Positions 37,208 through 44,627 of a DNA stretch of 64,000 bases are shown one piece after another; positions within the stretch are counted from its first letter, which is position 1; the number at the start of each line of letters is the position of its first letter. The notes below the pieces were generated by a model. That model saw nothing but the letters and a program-made list of their open reading frames with translations, was not told the origin of the DNA and did not search any database. Source of the DNA: Seonamhaeicola maritimus (GTDB taxonomy: Bacteria; Bacteroidota; Bacteroidia; Flavobacteriales; Flavobacteriaceae); contig NZ_VRKQ01000012.1 of the NCBI RefSeq assembly GCF_008056315.1, forward strand, positions 302 through 64,301, read 5' to 3'. Both the position numbers and the translations under genes were made by a program.

Positions 37208-38080
37208 TTAATCCACTAGCTTCCAAGAACGTACCCAATCATAAAGTGTTGTTCTATCTTCTTTAGAACCGGTCATTCCGCCATCAGCTGGGACAGGATT
37301 CCAATTATATGTTTCAACAACCATTCTTAAATGCATGGGGATGCTAAAATCTGCTTCTGGTTTCACTTTAGATTGAAACTTGCCATCTAAAAAGAATAAT
37401 ACCTCATTTTTATTTTTCCACCATACACCATAAACATGGTAGTCATCAGAAGCTAATTCATTTAATGGTGCTTTGGCTCCTATTGACCCTGAAGGAATAT
37501 CACAACCTTCTTTTATACCACGACTATGTGTATTTGAATTCATATGATTTAGCATTTTTTTTATAAACTCCTGATCACCTGTCATCTGTCCTACACATTC
37601 TTGAATATCCAATTCTGTAGTTCTCTTATCACAACCCGTTGTTTCATTTCTGTCATTAATTAACCAAAAGGTAGACGACATAAAGGTTTTATTGGCTTTC
37701 ATCCTACATTCATAATAACCGTAGGTCATACCTTTCCATGAGCCTACATAACCGCCCCCATGCGTAAAGGTTTTACCTTGTTTCACAACTGGTTTTGGTA
37801 ATTTGGTGGAGGTTACTTGCAAGTTGCCATCACCCACTTTAATATTGTCCGCCAAAAATAAACCCGGTGCTCTACCTATCCAACCTTGACCCGAAATCTG
37901 CCATTTTCCTTCGTCTACTTTTTTCCCGTTAAATTCATCGGACATTTTTTTTATCTTCTTCCAAGTTGCTCCCTCTGGTTTTGGATCTTGGCCTTTAGTA
38001 AAATACGGTGCATCCTGTCCGAATGAAACGCTGACCATTAAAATCAATGTTAAAATTGAAAGTTGTTTTAATATTTTCAT
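37208..38080 (-). CDS. GH16 endo-galactanase, agarase/porphyranase-like
   Basis: A 290-residue secreted enzyme (signal peptide to about 21, SFGQD). The GH16 catalytic signature is TELDIQE, with nucleophile Glu156, Asp158 and acid/base Glu161; MSSTFWLIND just before it and GYYECRMKA upstream are features of the agarase/porphyranase branch rather than laminarinases. It should cleave beta-1,4 linkages inside agar-type galactans, probably porphyran, given GH86, GH117 and GH29 nearby. It has no T9SS domain, so it is predicted periplasmic or exported another way. It sits 27 bp after the jelly-roll gene and is followed by a strong terminator. Confidence 0.88.
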   Translation of the reverse strand: MKILKQLSILTLILMVSVSFGQDAPYFTKGQDPKPEGATWKKIKKMSDEFNGKKVDEGKWQISGQGWIGRAPGLFLADNIKVGDGNLQVTSTKLPKPVVKQGKTFTHGGGYVGSWKGMTYGYYECRMKANKTFMSSTFWLINDRNETTGCDKRTTELDIQECVGQMTGDQEFIKKMLNHMNSNTHSRGIKEGCDIPSGSIGAKAPLNELASDDYHVYGVWWKNKNEVLFFLDGKFQSKVKPEADFSIPMHLRMVVETYNWNPVPADGGMTGSKEDRTTLYDWVRSWKLVD

Positions 38081-38107
38081 TGTACTAGTTTATGTTGTTT
38101 ATTAAAG

Positions 38108-38815
38108 TTAATTGATTGACCAAATTTTAAAATTATCAAAGTGTATTTCTCCTCCCGTAATAGTTGGCCCAAACTTATTCAAATTGGGATGTGCTATACC
38201 ATCAGATTTAATCTGAACAATGGTATGGCCAATTTTACACTCTAAAACATCACCAATTTTAGTAATAACAACGTGATACCATTTACCATCCTCAAATTTA
38301 AATTTAGCATTGTCCATTTTCGATTTTAAAAACGATTTAATATCATCCGCCTTCTCAGGATGCTTTAGGCGCCGATTTCTAATATTAAGATCCATACTCC
38401 CCGTTTTATCATCTTGAACCCTAAAATCGTTACGTGAAAACGCAACTCTTGAAATATGGCCGGCCCAAACCGTTTTACAAAGGCTGTCATCCATAACAAT
38501 ATTCAACCGTTTACCGCTTTTAAATTTTAAATCGAACTCAATTACAACATCCGAAAATGCAAAATGTGCCCGAGCAACAGATCCATGTCCTGCACCTTCC
38601 AGTTCTTTCCCAACCAATACGCCGTCTTTAATTTGAAAGGCACCGCTAAACTTTTCTTTTACGGTCCATTTAGAAACCATTTCCTCTCTTTCAAAATCAT
38701 CAAAAAAAATCAATGCACCTTTTTCTACATTAAGAGGTTTAATAGGTGATTGTCCATAACAAAGACCAATCATGAAAAAAACACAAATAAAATTTAGTTT
38801 TGAAAACATAAACAT
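38108..38815 (-). CDS. Secreted jelly-roll protein, 3-keto-disaccharide hydrolase-like (DUF1080-type)
   Basis: A protein of about 235 residues with a signal peptide (MFMFSKLNFICVFFMIGLC) and one concanavalin-like sandwich. FFDDFEREEMVSKWTV at the front and ITGGEIHFDNFKIW at the end match the DUF1080 / LamG-like group, some members of which act on 3-keto-glycosides. I choose ATG 38815 (38809 also possible). The longer frame starts with TTG at 38857, inside the -7 box of the predicted promoter, so it cannot be translated from that message. Catalysis is unproven; it may be a binding protein for the GH16 encoded next. Confidence 0.7.
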   Translation of the reverse strand: MFMFSKLNFICVFFMIGLCYGQSPIKPLNVEKGALIFFDDFEREEMVSKWTVKEKFSGAFQIKDGVLVGKELEGAGHGSVARAHFAFSDVVIEFDLKFKSGKRLNIVMDDSLCKTVWAGHISRVAFSRNDFRVQDDKTGSMDLNIRNRRLKHPEKADDIKSFLKSKMDNAKFKFEDGKWYHVVITKIGDVLECKIGHTIVQIKSDGIAHPNLNKFGPTITGGEIHFDNFKIWSIN

Positions 38816-38854
38816 ATTTTGTTTGTCGGCAATTGAATTGCGATTACTAGTAGC

Positions 38855-38883
38855 CAAATTTAGGCCTTAGTCAAAACAAACAA
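38855..38883 (-). promoter_or_regulatory. Bacteroidota-type promoter for the jelly-roll/GH16 pair
   Basis: On the minus strand TTG (38883-38881) is followed after 18 bases by TAAATTTG (38862-38855), a full match to the TTG / TAnnTTTG consensus. Transcription would start about 5-8 bases later, so it fixes the downstream ATG at 38815 or 38809 as the true start. No HTCS-type element is seen here. Confidence 0.65.
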
Positions 38884-38934
38884 TGCGACATATGTTTTTC
38901 TTGAAAGAAGAAATGTATTTTTTATTAAAAGACC

Positions 38935-38987
38935 GTCTCAAGATTTGGTAGATTTAGGTTAAATGTTAAAATTCTTGGGACATTCTA
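38935..38987 (-). terminator. Imperfect hairpin after the sugar kinase gene
   Basis: GTCTCAAGATTT on the left pairs with AAATTCTTGGGAC on the right with one wobble and one bulge. On the minus strand the hairpin is followed by GGTCTTTT, a modest T tract. It is placed to end the nucleotidyltransferase-kinase unit just beyond the stop at 38990. The sequence GACCGTCTCAA also recalls ends of some insertion sequences, but no second end is seen. Confidence 0.4.
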
Positions 38988-38989
38988 GT

Positions 38990-40066
38990 TCAAAGCACCT
39001 TTTCTTGATCAACCAAACTTTGCAATAACTTTAATTGATTTTTAGATCTGTTCAAATTGTGTTCGGGGTATTTGGTCTTATAATAAATATCATTATTCAA
39101 ATAATCTGTTAAAAACCTGATGGCCATAATAAAAATCATGGATTTAGCCCCAAGCAGTAAATGTTTAGCCTCATTTTCCGAAAGTGAATCACCTATCTCC
39201 TCTAAAAATCCTTTAGTATATGATTTATAATAAGAAACGTTAAAACCAACAAGGTCTAAATTGGTTTCATCTTCTTTGGCTGTATTACAGATAGTTCTAA
39301 TAGCATCACCAAAATCATAATGGATTATACCGGGCATAACCGTATCTGTATCAATAACACAGAGCCCTTTATTATCTTGTGAAAACAATGCATTTGAAAC
39401 CTTGGTGTCATTATGGGTAACTCTTAGAGGCAATTGCCCCGTTTCTTTTAACTTTTGAAGAATATGCATCTCTTCTTTAAGTTCCTTAACTTTTAAAATA
39501 TTCTTTTTTGCTGCCACCAATCTTTCTGGAGCAGCCTCTCTTAATGAGTCTTCAAACTGCTCATACCTAAAAGACATATCATGAAATTTAGGTATTACCG
39601 CAACCAATTTTAAAGAATCAAAATCGTTGGTCAATGTCAAGAATTTACCAAAAAGCTTTCCGGCTTCATAGGCTATTTCAGAGTTATCTACAGTTTCAAA
39701 AGTTATACTGTCCTCAATGTATATCATTAGGTTCCAATAGTCATTTGTTTCACTCTTGAAATAAAACTTTCCAGATTTTAATGGGACAAAACTTAACACA
39801 TTCCTATGTAACTCTCTTTTCGGTAAGTGTTTCAGCTTGTGTTGAAGATGTTGACTTATTAACACTTTATTACTAACTAACCCAGGAACATCTTTAAATA
39901 CCGTATGATTTATCTTTTGAAGAATATAATAAGGTTTTTTTGTTGTTTGTATTAAATAGGTATCATTAATATGTCCTGAAACCAACTCTTGAACACTCTC
40001 AAAAACGGAGTCATGTTTGAATTGATTAAAAATATATTCTAACTGATTATGATTCATCAACTCCAC
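38990..40066 (-). CDS. Anomeric sugar kinase, N-acetylhexosamine 1-kinase (NahK)-like
   Basis: A 358-residue cytoplasmic protein of the aminoglycoside phosphotransferase fold. GHINDTYLI (nucleotide loop), YILQKIN, the catalytic RVTHNDTKVSNALF (Brenner-type HxDxxxxN) and the metal site CVIDTDTV are present, matching NahK-type kinases that make sugar-1-phosphates. The first codon is GTG at 40066; the ATG at 40057, fused to the upstream stop as TGATG, is at least as likely. Paired with the nucleotidyltransferase it forms a salvage route free sugar to sugar-1-P to NDP-sugar. The sugar is not known. Confidence 0.82.
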   Translation of the reverse strand: MELMNHNQLEYIFNQFKHDSVFESVQELVSGHINDTYLIQTTKKPYYILQKINHTVFKDVPGLVSNKVLISQHLQHKLKHLPKRELHRNVLSFVPLKSGKFYFKSETNDYWNLMIYIEDSITFETVDNSEIAYEAGKLFGKFLTLTNDFDSLKLVAVIPKFHDMSFRYEQFEDSLREAAPERLVAAKKNILKVKELKEEMHILQKLKETGQLPLRVTHNDTKVSNALFSQDNKGLCVIDTDTVMPGIIHYDFGDAIRTICNTAKEDETNLDLVGFNVSYYKSYTKGFLEEIGDSLSENEAKHLLLGAKSMIFIMAIRFLTDYLNNDIYYKTKYPEHNLNRSKNQLKLLQSLVDQEKVL

Positions 40067-40968
40067 AGATTTACAGGATAAACATTTTTATTTTTTAACT
40101 TTGAAATTTCTAATTCAACAACTTCTTTATCTTTTTTATAGGTCACTCCAAACCATTTTGAATTTGTTTTTAAAACATCAATCTTGCCCAAATTAGTTTT
40201 GATTATTTCATTTACAATAAATGGAATATAGAATTCTGCATTCAGATTAAGTTGATGCAATTTCATGAAATTTAAAAATAGTGTTTCTGCAAATTCAAAT
40301 AATTTGGGTGTAAAACCCCAAAAATTCATTGAAACCAGGGTATCTCCATCTATTTGCGTAAGACTTCCGTCTTCATTCTTATAATTTAAAACTCCACCAT
40401 CCTTCAAAATATGAGTACGCTCTATAATGCTCCTTAAGAATCCTTTTGAATCTAGTTCACATTGTCCCCTAGAAACATATCCATGTTCAGATATCGTATT
40501 TTTTAAGGGGTATGCTATCAAAATAGCATCAAAAGAGTTAAGATCATTCTTTTGTAACGCTTCAGCCATAATCTTAAATGATTCGAAACCATAAAAATCA
40601 TCAGAATTAATAATGGCAAAATTCTCCTTTACCACATCTTTTGCCATCAAAAGTGCGTGACCAGTTCCCCATGGCTTAACCCTTTCCTGATTATAGAATT
40701 CAGTAGGAACTGTGTTTAATTCTTGATAAACATAGTTCACTTTTATTTTGCCAAATAGTTTGTTATCAAATCTTTGCTCAAAGTCCTTTTCAAAACTTTT
40801 TCTAATAATAAAAACAATTTTACCAAATCCAGCACGTAAGGCATCATAAACAGAAAAGTCTATTAAAGTATCTCCTTCTTTATTAAATGTGTCAAGCTGC
40901 TTTAGTGAACCATATCTGTTGCCCATTCCAGCGGCCATAATTACTAATGTAGGTTTTGTAAGTTCCAT
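40057..40968 (-). CDS. Sugar-1-phosphate nucleotidyltransferase-like protein
   Basis: A 303-residue cytoplasmic protein with the Rossmann-like NTP-transferase fold. VIMAAGMGNRYGSLKQL (9-25) is the nucleotide-binding signature, although Asn replaces the usual Thr/Ser before Arg; NSDDFYG supplies the metal Asp pair and VSMNFWGF the sugar-binding region. It should convert a sugar-1-phosphate to an NDP-sugar. The kinase that would make its substrate follows with a 1-10 base overlap. Such a pair inside a galactan locus suggests that one released monosaccharide is channelled to nucleotide-sugar metabolism. Confidence 0.82.
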   Translation of the reverse strand: MELTKPTLVIMAAGMGNRYGSLKQLDTFNKEGDTLIDFSVYDALRAGFGKIVFIIRKSFEKDFEQRFDNKLFGKIKVNYVYQELNTVPTEFYNQERVKPWGTGHALLMAKDVVKENFAIINSDDFYGFESFKIMAEALQKNDLNSFDAILIAYPLKNTISEHGYVSRGQCELDSKGFLRSIIERTHILKDGGVLNYKNEDGSLTQIDGDTLVSMNFWGFTPKLFEFAETLFLNFMKLHQLNLNAEFYIPFIVNEIIKTNLGKIDVLKTNSKWFGVTYKKDKEVVELEISKLKNKNVYPVNLWS

Positions 40969-41001
40969 AATGAAAGTTCAAATTACAATAATTATTTAAG
41001 T

Positions 41002-41032
41002 CAAAGTCACCTAAATGTATTCATTACATCAA
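41002..41032 (-). promoter_or_regulatory. Possible promoter for the nucleotidyltransferase-kinase pair
   Basis: Minus strand TTG (41032-41030), 20 bases, then TGACTTTG (41009-41002), one base off TAnnTTTG. It lies in the 109-bp gap between GH29 and the nucleotidyltransferase, which otherwise holds no feature. Confidence 0.35.
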
Positions 41033-41077
41033 AGTTTGTAAATTGATATAATATCAGCTCATAAAGTATTTATGAAA

Positions 41078-42601
41078 TTATTCTAATTCCAGTTTTAAAA
41101 CAGTTGCTATAGGATTATACTCTACTTCTGGAAATTTAATAAGCAATGTTTGGGTGGTAAGCTTCCAGTCTATCTTAGCGCTAGAGCCCATTAACTTAAT
41201 GTCTTTTATAGGTGATGGTGGCAAATTTCTGTGTAAACCACCAATGGCTCTCATTTTTATTTGTTTTCCAGCTTCAGGAACTCCTAAAAAGAAAACATAC
41301 ATAGTTTTCTTGTCTTTGGCAACGGTATAACGAACATCTGACGCACTATATTTAACTTTAGCCGATTGCCCATCATGAGAGGCATCAGAAGCATTGGCTG
41401 TACCGTATCCAAATATTTTAAACGGGCGTGTGCCGTAAACGGCTTCACCGTGCACTTTCATCCAAGCACCAATATCTTTTAAAATATCTCTTTGTTCTTT
41501 ATTTATTACCCCATCGGCTCGTGGTGATATATTTAACAAAACAGTGCCATTTTTGCTCCAAACATCAATCATATTTCTCACTACTAGAGCCGCATTCTTG
41601 TATTTTTCACCTTCCACGTACATCCAACGCTTATCACTTAGAGTGATATCGGTCATCCAAGGTAATGGGTAAATGTCCCTACGTCCACCTTGCTCCAAAT
41701 CATCAATACCGTATTCTAGCGGGATATCTTGGTGCTTACTACAGACAACCACCTCTTTATCATTCTTAATTCCATTATTAAAATGGTAGGCAATCATTTC
41801 GTTTATCTTTTCTTCCGGAATCATGTTTAGCCAGGAGTCATACCACAAGATATCTGGATTGTATTTATCAACAACCTCAACAACCTGATCGTACCAATAT
41901 TGATTGAAATCTTCTATTTTCTCCCAGTTACCAAATAACTTTCTAAGTTTAGGGTCTTTAGTTGCTGTGGGTAATTCGGGATGATATGGGTAATGGCTAT
42001 TGAAACCATTTCTACCCCAGCGTTCGGGGGCATTGGCATTACGCTGCCCGTTACGTGCATGATGAAAGGTTGCTAATGTTTTGATGTTTCTTTTTTTAAG
42101 GGATTCAAATAACTCCCCTACAATATCTTTTTTTGGTCCCATATCGGCCGCATTCCATGGGTTTACTTCACTGTCCCACATAGCAAATCCGTCGTGATGT
42201 TGGGCTACAGGTCCAGCAAATTTAGCGCCGGTCATTTCAAAGAGATCCGCCCAATCTTCGGCATTAAAATGTTCTGCGCTAAACATGGGAATAAAATCTT
42301 CGTATCCAAATTCTTCAATGGGTCCGAAGTTCTTTTCATGAAACTTGTTGACATCGCTTCCTTTCATGTACATATTACAAGGGTACCAGGCGCTGCCATA
42401 AGCTGGCACACTATAGGGTCCCCAATGGAAATACATGCCCAATTTAGCATCGGCAAACCATTCTGGTGCGGCTTCTTTTTTTGAAAGGGATTCAAAATTT
42501 GGTTCATATTTAACAACCTCTTCTGTGTTTTTTTTCTTTTCCTCTTTACAAGCAGAAAAAACTAACAACAGTATAATTACAAGCAATTTACTCAGGTTCA
42601 T
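41078..42601 (-). CDS. GH29 alpha-L-fucosidase or alpha-L-galactosidase lipoprotein
   Basis: A 507-residue lipoprotein (lipobox FSAC, Cys18). GH29 features are clear: WFADAKLGMYFHWGPYSVPA (48-67), AQHHDGFAMWDS (133-144), DIVGELFESLKKRNIKTLATF and the nucleophile in PDILWYDSWL (Asp255). It acts in the periplasm on non-reducing alpha-L residues. GH29 members cleave alpha-L-fucose, but relatives in porphyran loci release alpha-L-galactose, the C6-hydroxylated analogue found (as 6-sulfate) in porphyran; the GH86/GH16/GH117 context favours the latter. It is the last gene before a 109-bp gap in the uxaC-headed run. Confidence 0.9.
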   Translation of the reverse strand: MNLSKLLVIILLLVFSACKEEKKKNTEEVVKYEPNFESLSKKEAAPEWFADAKLGMYFHWGPYSVPAYGSAWYPCNMYMKGSDVNKFHEKNFGPIEEFGYEDFIPMFSAEHFNAEDWADLFEMTGAKFAGPVAQHHDGFAMWDSEVNPWNAADMGPKKDIVGELFESLKKRNIKTLATFHHARNGQRNANAPERWGRNGFNSHYPYHPELPTATKDPKLRKLFGNWEKIEDFNQYWYDQVVEVVDKYNPDILWYDSWLNMIPEEKINEMIAYHFNNGIKNDKEVVVCSKHQDIPLEYGIDDLEQGGRRDIYPLPWMTDITLSDKRWMYVEGEKYKNAALVVRNMIDVWSKNGTVLLNISPRADGVINKEQRDILKDIGAWMKVHGEAVYGTRPFKIFGYGTANASDASHDGQSAKVKYSASDVRYTVAKDKKTMYVFFLGVPEAGKQIKMRAIGGLHRNLPPSPIKDIKLMGSSAKIDWKLTTQTLLIKFPEVEYNPIATVLKLELE

Positions 42602-42630
42602 ATTGAATATTTTTTTATCAATTTTATCTA

Positions 42631-44622
42631 TTAGTTTTTATCAATTAAATTAAAAACCCGCATGGTCCCCGTGGCCACATGACCACCTGAATCCGGGAAC
42701 TTTATACTTATCTCATTATTGGGTTTTAGAAAGTCAGCATCAATTGGTATTTCAATGACACCATAAAAGCGTTCTCTATCGGTTTGTGGTTCTCCCGAAT
42801 AATTATCGGGTACCGTAATTTTTGTACCATTAAACCGAACTTCTGGTCTCAAGGATTTACCATGATCTCTACCTATACCAATTCTAAGCACAGCCTCCAC
42901 TTTTTTTCCAATTACAACCTTATTAATTTTGAAAACTATTTCTTTCCCAGCTTCTATGGGCTGGTAATATGAATCTGCATAGTATTTTACTTCTTCCTTT
43001 GTAGCTAGAATATCTATAGGCTTTTTAAAAGTGTATTCCAAGATCATAGTGCCTTCAGCTTCCAACTCTATAAGCTCTAAATTGGCTTTCAGTACTTTTT
43101 CATCAATGATACCTTCCCTTTCAATCTCAATAGGTTTATAGGGCGCATAGTGATGTTTAATTTTTATTTGCTTTAAAGGGTTGCCCGTCGGGTTCAGTAC
43201 ATTTAAATGCATGGGCACTTTTTTCTCGGTTAAATTGTTCAGAATAACGTAGGCTTTTTTTCGATTTATATAAGCTTCTGTTTGAATATCCACAGTATTG
43301 GATTTAATATCCACGCGCTTCCCTTTGACATCAGACCATAATTGATAAAACTTCACTAAATCCGAATACACCCATTGATCTCCGGTTTCCCCTTCTTTTT
43401 CAAATTGTTGCCTAAATAATCGGCTCCTGTAGGGATGCCCTTCCTTTGTTCTCCCCCATTCGCTTTTAAGCATAAAAAATGGTATGGCCATAGCAATAGA
43501 CTGCGGATGGTCCATAAAGGTCATCAACATGGCATTGGCACTTTTTACATACAGATAATCACGCCAAGGGGTCCACGCTATATCCCTATATCTATGGGCT
43601 TGAACCGAATATTCTGAAATAACCATAGGTTTTATTTTCCCAAAAGTCATCATGCTATATTGCTCCAGCATATCTAAAGACGCCTTTAGATTACTGCCTT
43701 TTCGATATTTTTTAATATAACTTAACTTCCCGCTGTTATAGTTCTGTTTACACGGAAAATCATAAAAATGTAAAGACCAAAAATCCATATCATCTCCCGT
43801 TAAATCAATAAACTGTTTCCAGCGATATTCCCATCTTTTAAAATCATACAACTCAAAATCCGGAAAAGCACAGGTGTACCCACCCACCAAAACATCGGGG
43901 TTTAACTTTTTTATTTCTTTAGCGACAGTAGAATGAAATTCAGCCATTTTTTGAACGGCCGCTTTTTCTTTTAAGGCAACCCCTCTGTTTTCCCTCGGCA
44001 CCAAATCCCACATGGGTTCATTGATGACTTCTATATATTTTGGCTTCTTTCTAACACCTTTAGGAAAAAACGACTTGATATAATGAGCCATAAATTGTCC
44101 GGTTGCAGTCCCAAATGGTTCTTTATCATTACTGGTTTGTGATAAGGCCCAACCTTTCCTATTGGTATTGCCATCTGGCCAGAAAGGATGGAATTGCCCA
44201 CCTATAACCATATTATTCATTCTACGCTCATATCCATGCAATTCGGTATGTCTCTGGTAAGACTGAGTTGCTCTTTCTCCCAAACTTTTAATATGTGACA
44301 CATCTGCAAACCCCGGTCTTTTTGGGTCCTCTTTAACTGTTCTTAAAACCCCTGTTAGCCCACCGGTTTCCCTGCCTAGATACACATCATAGCCATCCAA
44401 AAAATCACTTCTTATATCAGAATGTAAATGGTTTCCAGACCAGTCGTTCGTTAAATTTGCATGAATGGTTATATATTTCTCACGGTCAAAGGCATCAATA
44501 CCATTAACACTGTGTTTCGTATTTAGGTTTACTTCAACTTCTATGTCTTGCGCAAACCCCATTAATTGGGCAAACACAAATAATAGCGATAGTTTAAGTT
44601 GTATTTTGCTGATAACAACCAC
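42631..44622 (-). CDS. GH86 beta-agarase/porphyranase
   Basis: A 663-residue secreted enzyme (signal peptide to about 25, MGFAQD). The GH86 TIM barrel shows KYIEVINEPMW (acid/base Glu202), VGGYTCAFPDFELYDF, DFWSLHFYDFP and the nucleophile in KPMVISEYSVQ (Glu337); two beta-sandwich modules fill the C-terminal third (about 440-663). GH86 enzymes cut agarose or porphyran internally. The start codon is GTG; no better ATG gives a signal peptide. No T9SS domain is present. It lies 5 bp after the GH2 mannosidase-like gene and 29 bp before GH29. Confidence 0.9.
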   Translation of the reverse strand: MVVISKIQLKLSLLFVFAQLMGFAQDIEVEVNLNTKHSVNGIDAFDREKYITIHANLTNDWSGNHLHSDIRSDFLDGYDVYLGRETGGLTGVLRTVKEDPKRPGFADVSHIKSLGERATQSYQRHTELHGYERRMNNMVIGGQFHPFWPDGNTNRKGWALSQTSNDKEPFGTATGQFMAHYIKSFFPKGVRKKPKYIEVINEPMWDLVPRENRGVALKEKAAVQKMAEFHSTVAKEIKKLNPDVLVGGYTCAFPDFELYDFKRWEYRWKQFIDLTGDDMDFWSLHFYDFPCKQNYNSGKLSYIKKYRKGSNLKASLDMLEQYSMMTFGKIKPMVISEYSVQAHRYRDIAWTPWRDYLYVKSANAMLMTFMDHPQSIAMAIPFFMLKSEWGRTKEGHPYRSRLFRQQFEKEGETGDQWVYSDLVKFYQLWSDVKGKRVDIKSNTVDIQTEAYINRKKAYVILNNLTEKKVPMHLNVLNPTGNPLKQIKIKHHYAPYKPIEIEREGIIDEKVLKANLELIELEAEGTMILEYTFKKPIDILATKEEVKYYADSYYQPIEAGKEIVFKINKVVIGKKVEAVLRIGIGRDHGKSLRPEVRFNGTKITVPDNYSGEPQTDRERFYGVIEIPIDADFLKPNNEISIKFPDSGGHVATGTMRVFNLIDKN

Positions 44623-44627
44623 CCTTT

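Noticed and set aside
38930-38990. Insertion-sequence end (GACCGTCTCAA-like)
   Set aside because: No matching second end, no transposase and no target duplication; a kinase-gene terminator explains the hairpin.
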